Shown: one piece after another, positions 31,132 through 42,956 of the stretch | How the letters are laid out: every line of letters starts with the position of its first letter | Position numbering within the stretch: position 1 is the stretch's first letter | Origin: Acidimicrobiales bacterium | GTDB taxonomy: Bacteria; Actinomycetota; Acidimicrobiia; Acidimicrobiales; Aldehydirespiratoraceae | Direction: 5' to 3' | Assembly: GCA_029263215.1 (NCBI GenBank) | Contig: JAJCXY010000028.1 | Coordinates: 1 to 43,663, forward strand | DNA: 43,663 nt | The notes under the pieces: generated by a model | The model's database searches: none | The model's input: only the letters and a program-made list of their open reading frames with translations | Told to the model about the DNA's origin: nothing | Program-made: the position numbers and the translations under genes

Positions 31132-32400
31132 TCACCGGAGCTGGTCCAAGGCTGCAAAATAGCCGGGGAATGTCTTGGCCACACACGCGGCGCCGTTGAT
31201 CGCCACGCCATCGACGAGCAGGCCCACCAGGGCGAACGCCATGGCCATCCGGTGATCGTCGTAGGTGTTGAAGGTGGCCGGGTGCGGGCGCCCTTCGGGG
31301 CGCACCACAAACCCGTCGGCGGTCTCTTCGGCCGGCACACCACAGCGAGCCAGTTCGGCCACCGGCCCGGCTATGCGGTTGCTCTCCTTGCCCCGGATGA
31401 ACCCGATGCCCGAGATGCTGGTGGGTCCCTCGGCGAAGGCGGCGACCACCGCGAGGGTGGGAGCGGTGTCGGAGATGTGGCGCAGGTCGACGTCTATCCC
31501 GCTCAACTCACCACCGTGCACCTCGATGAAGTCGGGGCCCACCGCCACCTCGGCGCCCATGGCGGCGAGCACCTCGGCGAAAGCGACATCACCCTGAAGC
31601 GATTCGCCGCCCAACCCCTCGATCCGCACTCGTCCACCGCTCATAGCGGCCGCGGCGAGGAAGTAGGAGGCCGCGGAGGCATCCGGTTCGACCGTGTAGC
31701 GCCCCGGGCTGCGGTAGCCACCGCTCACCGCCCAAGCATCGGGCTCGCTCGAATCCACCGAAGCACCGAACTCCCCCATCACGGCGGTGGTCATATCGAG
31801 GTAAGGGCGGCTGATCACCTCGGTGTTGAGCCGAAGATCGAGCCCCCTGACCGCGCCGGCGAGCAGGAGCCCCGACAAGAATTGGCTGGAGACATCGCCC
31901 GCCACCTCGACACTCCCCCGCTCCAGGGGTCCGGTGATCCTCAGCGGGAGACAGCCGGGGGCGCCCAATTCGGCGACGGTCACGCCGAGCGAACGCAGAG
32001 CGACGATCTGGTCGCCCATCGGACGGGCCCGAAGTTGAGCGTCGCCGTCGACGACCACCGGAGCCGCCCCGAGCGCCACAAGGGGGGCCAGGAAGCGTCC
32101 TGTGGTACCCGATTGCCGAGCATCGACCTCGACCTCCATCGGAGCCAACTCACCACCACAGCCCTCAACGACAACCCGCTCTTGCTCCTCGTCGATCTCC
32201 AAGCCGATGCCCAGGGCCCGAAGGGCGCCGAGCATCGCTCTGGTGTCGTCGGCAAACAACACCCCACCCAGTTCGGTGGTGCCGGTGGCCAGCGTCGAGG
32301 TGATCAAGGCCCGGTTGGTAAGGCTTTTCGAACCGGGGAGGGCCACGACGGAATCGGGAGGCCGGACGAGCGGCTCGACCGCGAGGGCAGGTGAAGTCAT
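31132..32400 (-). CDS. aroA: 3-phosphoshikimate 1-carboxyvinyltransferase (EPSP synthase)
   Basis: 422 residues, ATG at 32400 overlapping the tyrA stop (ATGA). Condenses shikimate 3-phosphate with PEP in the shikimate pathway. Motifs: ALPGSKSLTNRALI (phosphate-binding Lys), RQSGTTGRFLAPL, VSSQFLSGLLLAG, PDASAASYFLAAAAM, RGKESNRI (catalytic region) and NTYDDHRMAMAFAL. Where glyphosate-sensitive enzymes carry the LxxGNAGTAxR loop, this one has ARQSGTTGRFL, which differs in the usual Gly-Asn-Ala residues. Substrate and PEP residues otherwise look intact. Confidence 0.95.
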   Translation of the reverse strand: MTSPALAVEPLVRPPDSVVALPGSKSLTNRALITSTLATGTTELGGVLFADDTRAMLGALRALGIGLEIDEEQERVVVEGCGGELAPMEVEVDARQSGTTGRFLAPLVALGAAPVVVDGDAQLRARPMGDQIVALRSLGVTVAELGAPGCLPLRITGPLERGSVEVAGDVSSQFLSGLLLAGAVRGLDLRLNTEVISRPYLDMTTAVMGEFGASVDSSEPDAWAVSGGYRSPGRYTVEPDASAASYFLAAAAMSGGRVRIEGLGGESLQGDVAFAEVLAAMGAEVAVGPDFIEVHGGELSGIDVDLRHISDTAPTLAVVAAFAEGPTSISGIGFIRGKESNRIAGPVAELARCGVPAEETADGFVVRPEGRPHPATFNTYDDHRMAMAFALVGLLVDGVAINGAACVAKTFPGYFAALDQLR

Positions 32401-33479
32401 TCGATCGCCCGTGACGAAGGCCGATATCCGAGAGCCATCAGCCCACCGCGCAGCCGCTCGGTCATCGCAGTTTCGATCAGCACCACGATCACGCCGCGCG
32501 GACCCTCGGTGGAGTGGGCGATCTCCATGTCGTAGATGTTGACGTCGAGTTCGGCGGCAAGAGTGGCGATCGCGGCGATCTCCCCCTGCCGGTCGAGGAC
32601 GGGGATTCTCATCTCCGACATGGCTTCATCGGCCGGAACGGTGGTGGGGAGATTGCGACGAGCGTGACGAGCTTCCTCCAGATGGGTGAGTAGTCGGGTC
32701 CGGTCGCCCTCCGCCACCACCGCCCTCAAACCTGTCAGCTCAGCCACCAACTCGTCGAGCACATCGACGATCGCCACACTGTTCTGACTACAGATGTCGG
32801 GCCAGATCGCCGGATGACCGGCCGCGATCCGGGTCATGTCGCGAAATCCGCCCGCCGCGAGCCGCAGCAGGGCGCGATGCTCCTCGGCTCGCCCGTCGGC
32901 CAATCGCATCAGTGTCGCGGCGGCGAGGTGGGGCACGTGTGACACCACCGCCACCAGCATGTCGTGGCGATCAGGCGGCATCGTGATCACGTGGGCGCCG
33001 GTGGTGGCCACTACCTCTCTCACCTCCGCAAAAGCAGAATCGTCGGTGATCTCGGTGGGGGTCAGGACCCACGTCGTGCCGCTGAAGAGATCGGCCGAGG
33101 CACCGGCGAGGCCATCTTGCTCACTGCCCGCCATCGGGTGTCCCGGCACGAATCGAGGGTCGTCGACTCCAGCTGCGATCGGGGCTTTCACCGAGCCGAC
33201 GTCGGTGACGACCGCGGCGCCGGCGTCGAGCAGCTGGGAAACCACACTGGCAACTGCGTTCACCGGCGTGGCAACCACCGCGAGATCGCATTCTCCGTGC
33301 TCCGCGAGATCTTCGAGATCGGCTCCCTCGTCGATCGCTCCGGCGGCGAGCGCGGCCTCCACGCGGTCGGATTCGAGATCGATGCCGACGACATGCCAGC
33401 CGGCCCGGCGAAGAGTGAGGCCGACGGAGCCGCCTATGAGGCCGACACCGACCACCACTGCGGTGCGTCCTGTAGTCAC
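32397..33479 (-). CDS. tyrA: Prephenate dehydrogenase with C-terminal ACT domain
   Basis: 360 residues, GTG start at 33479. Oxidative decarboxylation of prephenate for tyrosine synthesis. Rossmann start VVVGVGLIGGSVGLTL, VVATPVNAVASVV, TDVGSVKAPI, GHPMAGSEQDG (substrate His) and SHVPHLAAATLMRL (catalytic His) are present. Residues from about 290 (IPVLDRQGEIAAIATLAAELDVNIYDMEIAHS) form an ACT-like regulatory domain, likely for tyrosine feedback. Coupled to aroA on ATGA; 11 bases separate it from rluB. aroA and tyrA together suggest coordinated aromatic amino acid supply. Confidence 0.94.
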   Translation of the reverse strand: MTTGRTAVVVGVGLIGGSVGLTLRRAGWHVVGIDLESDRVEAALAAGAIDEGADLEDLAEHGECDLAVVATPVNAVASVVSQLLDAGAAVVTDVGSVKAPIAAGVDDPRFVPGHPMAGSEQDGLAGASADLFSGTTWVLTPTEITDDSAFAEVREVVATTGAHVITMPPDRHDMLVAVVSHVPHLAAATLMRLADGRAEEHRALLRLAAGGFRDMTRIAAGHPAIWPDICSQNSVAIVDVLDELVAELTGLRAVVAEGDRTRLLTHLEEARHARRNLPTTVPADEAMSEMRIPVLDRQGEIAAIATLAAELDVNIYDMEIAHSTEGPRGVIVVLIETAMTERLRGGLMALGYRPSSRAIE

Positions 33480-33490
33480 AGGTCCGGAGG

Positions 33491-34237
33491 CTAGCGGTCG
33501 GGACCCGGACGGCCGACCGGCTTTCCTGCTCCGGTGGCCACCTCGAGTTCGCGGACTTCATCGCGGGCCAGTGCCCGCCAGTCGCCGGGTCTGAGGCGGC
33601 GGTCGACGATCGGCCCGATCCTGGTCCGCACGAGCCTCACCACCGGATGACCCACGGCCTCACACATCCGGCGAACCTGGCGGTTGCGCCCCTCGTGGAT
33701 CATGATGCGCATGAGGGTGGGTTCCACGAGGGTGACCCGGGCCCTCGCAGTGGGTCCGTCGTCGAGCTCCACACCTTCGCGAAGGAGCCTGACCTCGGCC
33801 CGCGAAGGCTCCCCCTTCACCTGGGTGAGGTATTCCTTCTCGACCCCGAACGAGGGGTGGGTGAGGCGGTGGGTCAGCTCACCGTCGTTGGTTAGCAGCA
33901 GCAAGCCTTCGGTGTCGGCATCGAGGCGGCCCACCGGGAACACCCTCGGCTCATCGGGCACGATCTGCACCACTGTGGGTCGACCCTGGGGGTCATCGGC
34001 GGTGGTGATGACCCCGGCCGGCTTGTTGAGCAGGTAGTAGACGAGGTCGGGCCTTATCCCCACCGGGGCGCCGTCTACCTCCACCAGCGCCGTCTCCACA
34101 TCGACGCGGCACCCCAGCACCGCGACCTCGCCGTCGACGGTCACCCGCTCATCGGCAATCAGTTCCTCGCAGAGTCTTCTGCTGCCGAATCCGAGCCGGG
34201 CGAGCACCTTCTGGAGTCGCTCACCCTCGGTGTTCAC
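33491..34237 (-). CDS. rluB: 23S rRNA pseudouridine synthase, RluB/RsuA family
   Basis: 248 residues, GTG start at 34237 overlapping the scpB stop (GTGA). An N-terminal S4 domain (RLQKVLARLGFGSRRLCEELI) precedes the catalytic domain: YYLLNKPAGVITT, VFPVGRLDADTEGLLLLTNDGELTHRL (catalytic Asp in GRLDADT) and EGRNRQVRRMCEAVGHPVVRLVR. Family members modify 23S or 16S rRNA. Presence after scpA-scpB is the usual actinobacterial and firmicute order. Confidence 0.94.
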   Translation of the reverse strand: MNTEGERLQKVLARLGFGSRRLCEELIADERVTVDGEVAVLGCRVDVETALVEVDGAPVGIRPDLVYYLLNKPAGVITTADDPQGRPTVVQIVPDEPRVFPVGRLDADTEGLLLLTNDGELTHRLTHPSFGVEKEYLTQVKGEPSRAEVRLLREGVELDDGPTARARVTLVEPTLMRIMIHEGRNRQVRRMCEAVGHPVVRLVRTRIGPIVDRRLRPGDWRALARDEVRELEVATGAGKPVGRPGPDR

Positions 34238-34872
34238 TCCGATTTGTCCTCGATCTCGTCGGACCCCTGTTGGGCGGCATCGGCCTCGATCTCGATCTCG
34301 AGATCATCGTCGACGGTGACCCTCAATCCCCTCTCCAGAGCTTCAACGATGTCGGAGTCGGGGAAGAACTCACCGAGTGGGGGCAACTTATCGACAGAAT
34401 CGAGACCCAACCGTTCGAGGAACGACGGGGTCGTGCCGTAGAGCACCGCCTGGCCCGGACCAGGATCGCGGGCGACCTCATCGACGTAGCCCCGTTGCTG
34501 AAGGGTGCGCATGACACCGTCGACGTTGACGCCGCGGATCGATGCGATCTGGTTACGTGACACCGGTTGCTTGTAAGCCACCACGGCCAGGGTCTCGAGG
34601 GCCGCCGCCGACAGCCTCGAAGACTGGCCGTCGAGCACGAAGCGTTCGACATACGGCGCCTGGTCGGTGGCGGTCTGGTAGCGGAATCCGCCGGCGACCC
34701 GGGCCAGGACGAACCCCCGCCCATCGGCTACGTATTCGGCCGCGAGGATCTCACAAGAGTCGATCACCTCATCGACCGGCGCGCCGATCAGCTTGGCCAA
34801 CAGCTCCGGCGCGAGAGGTTGCTCCGCAACCAGCAGGATCGCTTCGAGAGCGGGGGCGACATGATCAGCCAT
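34234..34872 (-). CDS. scpB: Segregation and condensation protein B
   Basis: 212 residues. A kleisin-partner winged-helix protein of the SMC-ScpAB condensin. Two winged-helix units are visible: LEAILLVAEQPLAPELLAKLIG near the N-terminus and LSAAALETLAVVAYKQPVSRNQIASIRGVNVDGVMRTLQQRGYV in the middle, followed by YGTTPSFLERLGLDSVDKLPPLGEF. An acidic C-terminal tail follows. It starts 3 bases after scpA. Confidence 0.95.
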   Translation of the reverse strand: MADHVAPALEAILLVAEQPLAPELLAKLIGAPVDEVIDSCEILAAEYVADGRGFVLARVAGGFRYQTATDQAPYVERFVLDGQSSRLSAAALETLAVVAYKQPVSRNQIASIRGVNVDGVMRTLQQRGYVDEVARDPGPGQAVLYGTTPSFLERLGLDSVDKLPPLGEFFPDSDIVEALERGLRVTVDDDLEIEIEADAAQQGSDEIEDKSE

Positions 34873-34875
34873 TCC

Positions 34876-35655
34876 TCAGCCCTCGTAGGTGTCGATTGCG
34901 ATCGCGTCGGCCCGCACATCCTCGCCGCCGGTCCACACCACGTTGATCTCGCCGAACGTGGCTGTCTGTTCGAGTTCCACCAGCCCCTGCTTGAACAACT
35001 CGAGCACGGCCAGGAATCGCACAACCACTTCGATCCGATCGACGAGGTCGGAGGTGAGGGCACGGAAAGTCATGCGCCCGGCCCGAGGCAGCTCGTCGAC
35101 GAGTTCTTCCACCGCCTCTTCGACGGTGACCTTGATGCGGGTGATGTGGGAGAGGTCGACCCGCACGACCGGCTTGGGCGCGATCGCCCTCAGATAGGCG
35201 GCCCGAAGATCGTCGGCCGTGGTGTTTTCGAGCAGGTCGGGGGCGAGACTCAGGAAACGATCCTCCACCGGCCCACACCGTCGGGGGTAGGAGCGGGCCG
35301 CGTCGGCGGACAGCTTGCGCAAGATGAGCGCCGCGTCCTTGAAGGTCTTGCACTCGACGAGGCGGGCCAGCAGCAGATCCCGCTCTTCCCAGAGGCCGAG
35401 CTCGTCGTCGATATCGATCTCGCTGTCTTCGGGAAGCAGGCGACGAGCCTTCAACTCCACGAGGGTGGCGGCGATCAACAGAAACTCGGTGGCGACCTCG
35501 AGATCGAGGCGTTCCATACGGGTGAGCTCGACCAGGTAGGCGTCGACGATCTCCGACAAATTGATCTCGTAGAGGTCGACCTGCTCGCGCAGAATCAGGT
35601 GTAGGAGCAGATCGAAAGGCCCGTCGAACACGGGTGTGTGCACCTCATACGGCAT
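34876..35655 (-). CDS. scpA: Segregation and condensation protein A (kleisin)
   Basis: 259 residues from the ATG at 35655, supported by TAGGGT 7 bases upstream; the longer frame adds 29 poor residues antisense to trpS. Bridges SMC heads in chromosome condensation. N-terminal YEVHTPVFDGPFDLLLHLILREQVDLYEINLSEI and FLLIAATLVELKARRLLP are the kleisin signature; the C-terminal winged helix includes VVRFLAVLELFKQGLVELEQTATFGEI. First of seven genes: scpA-scpB-rluB-tyrA-aroA-cmk-plsC. A parA gene usually precedes scpA in mycobacteria but is absent here. Confidence 0.95.
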   Translation of the reverse strand: MPYEVHTPVFDGPFDLLLHLILREQVDLYEINLSEIVDAYLVELTRMERLDLEVATEFLLIAATLVELKARRLLPEDSEIDIDDELGLWEERDLLLARLVECKTFKDAALILRKLSADAARSYPRRCGPVEDRFLSLAPDLLENTTADDLRAAYLRAIAPKPVVRVDLSHITRIKVTVEEAVEELVDELPRAGRMTFRALTSDLVDRIEVVVRFLAVLELFKQGLVELEQTATFGEINVVWTGGEDVRADAIAIDTYEG

Positions 35656-35662
35656 TGGGGTG

Positions 35663-35668
35663 ACCCTA
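35663..35668 (-). promoter_or_regulatory. -10 box TAGGGT, leaderless type, for scpA operon
   Basis: TAGGGT on the minus strand ends 7 bases before the ATG at 35655. It lies back to back with the trpS promoter. Confidence 0.48.
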
Positions 35669-35705
35669 GACCCGAAACTCCCGCGCGCGACGCTTCCTGC
35701 GCACG

Positions 35706-35711
35706 TACCCT
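35706..35711 (+). promoter_or_regulatory. -10 box TACCCT, leaderless type, for trpS
   Basis: TACCCT ends 8 bases before the ATG at 35720. I saw no T-box or trp-leader peptide in the 64 bases to scpA. Confidence 0.48.
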
Positions 35712-35719
35712 TGCCAGCC

Positions 35720-36700
35720 ATGAAACGTGTGTTCTCCGGCATCCAACCAACAGGCGATCAGCACCTCGGCAACTATCTCGGAGCCACCCGAAACTGGGTC
35801 GAGATGCAGCACCACACCGAGGCGGTGTTCTGTGTGGTCGACCTCCACGCCATCACCATCCCCCAGGCATCGGGGGCGGTGCGCGACGGCTCACTTCGTC
35901 TCTCCCAGATGCTCATGGCGGTGGGTCTCGACCCCGAGCAATGCATCATCTTCGTGCAGAGCCACGTGCGTGAGCACACCGAATGCGCCTGGCTCATGGA
36001 GTGCAACGTGTCATTCGGTGAGCTCAGCCGCATGACCCAGTTCAAGGACAAGAGCGGGCGCCAGGAGTTCATCTCCTCGGGCCTGTTCACCTATCCGGCG
36101 CTCCAGGCCGCCGACATCGTGCTCTACGACACCGACCAGGTTCCAGTGGGGGCCGACCAACGCCAGCACATCGAGATAGCGCGCGACATCGCGGAGCGGT
36201 TCAACTCCCGTTACGGCCCCACCTTTACCGTGCCCGAAGCAATCGTCCCCAAGGCCGGGGCGAGAGTGATGGACCTCCAGCGACCCACCGACAAGATGTC
36301 GAAGTCGCTCGATTCGCCCAAGGGCACCGTCAACCTGCTCGACGAGCCGAAGCTGATCGCCAAGAAGATCAAGAGCGCCGTCACCGACAACGACGGCGCG
36401 GTTCGGTTCGACGTCGCCGAGAAACCGGGCGTCTCCAACCTCTTATCGATCCTCGGTGCGTCCACCAACCGAGACCCGGCCGCCCTGGCCGACGAGTACA
36501 CCCAGTACGGGTCGCTCAAGGTCGACACCGCCGATGCCGTGGTTGCCCTGCTCGAACCGATCCAGGCCCGCTATCGAGAACTCGAGGGCGATCCCGCGGA
36601 GACGGCTCGACTACTTGCGCTCGGGGCCAACAAGGCTCGCACTATCGCCGCCGCAACGATGGACCGTGCCCGCACCAACGTCGGCCTCCTTCAAGCCTGA
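35720..36700 (+). CDS. trpS: Tryptophanyl-tRNA synthetase
   Basis: 326 residues from the ATG at 35720. Charges tRNA-Trp. Class I signatures: FSGIQPTGDQHLGNYLGA (HIGH-like motif as HLGN), DLHAITIPQ, SGLFTYPALQAADIVLYDTDQVPVGADQRQHIE (tryptophan pocket) and TDKMSKSLDSPKGTVNLLD (KMSKS). The length fits the short bacterial form. Single-gene unit, divergent from scpA and convergent with the HD gene across 11 bases. Confidence 0.96.
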   Translation: MKRVFSGIQPTGDQHLGNYLGATRNWVEMQHHTEAVFCVVDLHAITIPQASGAVRDGSLRLSQMLMAVGLDPEQCIIFVQSHVREHTECAWLMECNVSFGELSRMTQFKDKSGRQEFISSGLFTYPALQAADIVLYDTDQVPVGADQRQHIEIARDIAERFNSRYGPTFTVPEAIVPKAGARVMDLQRPTDKMSKSLDSPKGTVNLLDEPKLIAKKIKSAVTDNDGAVRFDVAEKPGVSNLLSILGASTNRDPAALADEYTQYGSLKVDTADAVVALLEPIQARYRELEGDPAETARLLALGANKARTIAAATMDRARTNVGLLQA

Positions 36701-36711
36701 AGTCCCGATGG

Positions 36712-37230
36712 TCAGTCGTCGTCGGCGGCCTGGAGCACCAGGCCGACATCGACATCGATCGTCCATTCCACGCAGGGCCGATGGTGTTGTTCTGTCCATG
36801 CAACCGTGAGCTCATCGGAGCCGGCCATCTCGAGCATGTCGGCGCCGATCTCGGGATGATGCAGATAGAGGCCCACCCGACGGGTGAAGCCTCGAGACTT
36901 GATCCAGAGCTTGGCCATTTCGGGGCCGGCCACCTTGGCCGACAGGGTGGCAACCACCCTTCCCCACGTGCCGAGGTCGGCGTCGATCTTCCCGACGTCG
37001 TGGAGAAGTGCGGCGCCCAACACGGGGCGGGTGGCTTCGGAACCGAGGCGCCGCTCCACCTCGCGGCCAACCGCCGCTGAGTGGCGCCGGTCGGGGCCGT
37101 ACATCCGCTTCCACAGGCCGTACTCGGCGTCGCTCAGCACCTCCTCGATCCAGACCCGATCTACTTCTGAAGGGCCACCGGGCCGAAGAGAGGTGAAAAA
37201 ACGTCGGATGAGATGCCCACGTCGACCCAC
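36712..37230 (-). CDS. HD domain-containing protein
   Basis: 172 residues from the GTG at 37230, one base after the xerD stop; the frame further up is antisense-like. The N-terminal 45 residues (HLIRRFFTSLRPGGPSEVDRVWIEEVLSDAEYGLWKRM) lead into an HD metal-phosphohydrolase domain: RRHSAAVGREVE (first His), GAALLHDVGKIDADLG (HD pair) and HHPEIGADML (further His). No GGDEF, nucleotidyltransferase or ppGpp-synthetase part. Probably hydrolyses a nucleotide or phosphate ester; substrate unknown. Last gene of the xerD unit. Confidence 0.8.
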   Translation of the reverse strand: MGRRGHLIRRFFTSLRPGGPSEVDRVWIEEVLSDAEYGLWKRMYGPDRRHSAAVGREVERRLGSEATRPVLGAALLHDVGKIDADLGTWGRVVATLSAKVAGPEMAKLWIKSRGFTRRVGLYLHHPEIGADMLEMAGSDELTVAWTEQHHRPCVEWTIDVDVGLVLQAADDD

Positions 37231-37231
37231 G

Positions 37232-38188
37232 TCAGGCCACAACCGCTCTCGGATGAGCGGCCCGGTAGACCGCCAGGAGGCGTTCGGTGGAGACCTTGGT
37301 GTAGATCTGGGTGGTCGAGATCGAGGCGTGACCCAGTAGTTCCTGCACCGTACGGATGTCGGCGCCGTGGTCGAGCATGTGAGTGGCACATGAATGACGC
37401 AGCACGTGGGGGGTGAGTTCATCGCCCAACCCCACCGCGGCGCCCCGCGTGCGCACCACCCCCCAGGCCCCCTGCCGGCTCAGTCTTCCCCCTCTTTGGT
37501 TGAGGAATACCGCTTCGGCATCACCGCGACGGGCCCACCGTTCGGGCTGCATCGCTCCTCGACCGCTCGGGTCGAGCCAGGCCACGATGGCAGAGGCTGC
37601 ATGCCGACCGAGAGGCACGATCCGTTCCTTCGACCCCTTACCCATCACCCGCACCAGACCATCGTGGAGGTCGATGTCGCCGATCGAGAGACCGACCAAC
37701 TCAGAACGCCGGGCCCCCGTACCGTAGAGCGTTTCGAGGATCGCCCGATCGCGTCGTGCCACGTGATCGTCGCCACTCACACCTTCGATGAGCGCCGTCA
37801 CCTGGTGGAGGGTGAGGGCCTTGGGAAGACCCCGCGGTACCCGAGGTATCTCTACATCACCGGCGGGATCGTCGGGCCTGAGCTCTTCTGCCACCAAGAA
37901 TCGATGAAGTCCGCGGACTGCCACAAGGGTACGGGTGACCGATGAAGGGGCGAGGCCTTCGCCCTGCAACACGTGAACGAAGGCGATCACATCGTGGGGA
38001 TCGGCATCGAGAACCGATCGGCTGCGATGACTCAGATGCACCTGATAGCGAAGGAGGTCACGGCGGTAGGCCGACAAGGTGTTGGGCGAGCGCCCTCGCT
38101 CGACTGCCAACCAGGTGAGGAAGTCGACCACATCGGGTTCGATGACGATCTCATCGTCGGTGGGCTCAGGACCAGTGGCGCCAGCCAT
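37232..38188 (-). CDS. xerD: Tyrosine recombinase XerC/XerD family
   Basis: 318 residues. Site-specific recombinase that resolves chromosome dimers at dif with FtsK. N-terminal SAM-like core-binding domain (DFLTWLAVERGRSPNTLSAYRRDL), then catalytic residues in order: Arg in YGTGARRSELVGL, Lys in GKGSKERIVPLG, HxLRH in TPHVLRHSCATHML, His in LLGHASISTTQIYT, and the nucleophile Tyr in QIYTKVS. Length is normal for Xer rather than for phage integrases. Position between the NUDIX gene and scpA fits mycobacterial xerD. No attachment sites or phage genes nearby. Confidence 0.92.
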   Translation of the reverse strand: MAGATGPEPTDDEIVIEPDVVDFLTWLAVERGRSPNTLSAYRRDLLRYQVHLSHRSRSVLDADPHDVIAFVHVLQGEGLAPSSVTRTLVAVRGLHRFLVAEELRPDDPAGDVEIPRVPRGLPKALTLHQVTALIEGVSGDDHVARRDRAILETLYGTGARRSELVGLSIGDIDLHDGLVRVMGKGSKERIVPLGRHAASAIVAWLDPSGRGAMQPERWARRGDAEAVFLNQRGGRLSRQGAWGVVRTRGAAVGLGDELTPHVLRHSCATHMLDHGADIRTVQELLGHASISTTQIYTKVSTERLLAVYRAAHPRAVVA

Positions 38189-38198
38189 CCAGCATGCC

Positions 38199-42086
<3,888 letters not shown>

Positions 42087-42098
42087 TTGTGGTGGGTA

Positions 42099-42956
42099 TC
42101 AGCGGTCATTGAGTCCGAACTTCGCCTTCAACACTCGGTGGAATCGTCGGGCCCCGAACGTGACGAGCCGGGCCGTGCTCGCGGCCGCGGTGCACTCGAT
42201 GGAGTCACCATCGCCGACCTCAGCGATCCTACGCCCGTCCACTGACACTGTGGCGGGGCGGTGTCCGTCGACGGTGAGCTTCACGGCGACGTCGGGGCCG
42301 AGCACCATCGAGCGGTCGAAGAGCATGTGGGGAGAGACCGGGGTGAGCAACAGTGCTCTGTGGGTGGGGTCGATGATCGGCCCTCGAACGGAAAAGGCGT
42401 AGGCGGTGGAGCCTGTGGGACTGGCGACGATCATGCCGTCGACCGCATAGAAGGTGAAGAACTCGCGGTCGATATCGACGGCCAGACGGATCGTGTTGGC
42501 CTCCTCTGCGCGTTCCACCACCGCCTCGTTGAGCGCGAGATGGGAGTGTGGCGCCCCTCCATCAGCGGGCACCACCCTCACATCGAGCAGCATCCGCTCC
42601 TCGATGTCGTGATCTCCAGCAAGAGCCCGCGCCACCGCGTCGTTGGCCTCGCCCGGTTCCACCTCGGTGAGGTATCCGAGCTGTCCGTGATCCACACCGA
42701 GGATCGGCGTGCCCGCGGCACCGATGAGTTCCACCGCTCTCAGCATCGAACCATCACCGCCGAGGGTGACCACCAGATCGAGCCCAACGGCAAAGTCGGC
42801 CCCCTCCACCGCGGCATCGCCGAGGCCGGTGACTTCTGCATCTTCGACCGGCACCCGTACCTCGTGGCCGGCCGCCCTGAGAGACGCGGCCAGCTCGCGA
42901 GCATGCTCGCTCGCCGATTCACGGCCGAGATGGATGATCAGTCCGACTGTGGCCAT
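42099..42956 (-). CDS. nadK: NAD kinase
   Basis: 285 residues from the ATG at 42956, which shares one base with the tlyA stop (TGATG). Phosphorylates NAD to NADP. Motifs: VTLGGDGSMLRAVEL (GGDG, catalytic Asp), GVDHGQLGYLTEV, HLALNEAVVER (NE/D motif), VDGMIVASPTGSTAYAFSVRGPI and PVSPHML. Complete. The tlyA-nadK-recN order is conserved in actinobacteria. Confidence 0.96.
   Translation of the reverse strand: MATVGLIIHLGRESASEHARELAASLRAAGHEVRVPVEDAEVTGLGDAAVEGADFAVGLDLVVTLGGDGSMLRAVELIGAAGTPILGVDHGQLGYLTEVEPGEANDAVARALAGDHDIEERMLLDVRVVPADGGAPHSHLALNEAVVERAEEANTIRLAVDIDREFFTFYAVDGMIVASPTGSTAYAFSVRGPIIDPTHRALLLTPVSPHMLFDRSMVLGPDVAVKLTVDGHRPATVSVDGRRIAEVGDGDSIECTAAASTARLVTFGARRFHRVLKAKFGLNDR

Noticed and set aside
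37232..38188. Tyrosine recombinase as the mark of a mobile element
   Set aside because: Length, motifs and neighbours fit housekeeping xerD; no attachment sites, phage or transfer genes are present.
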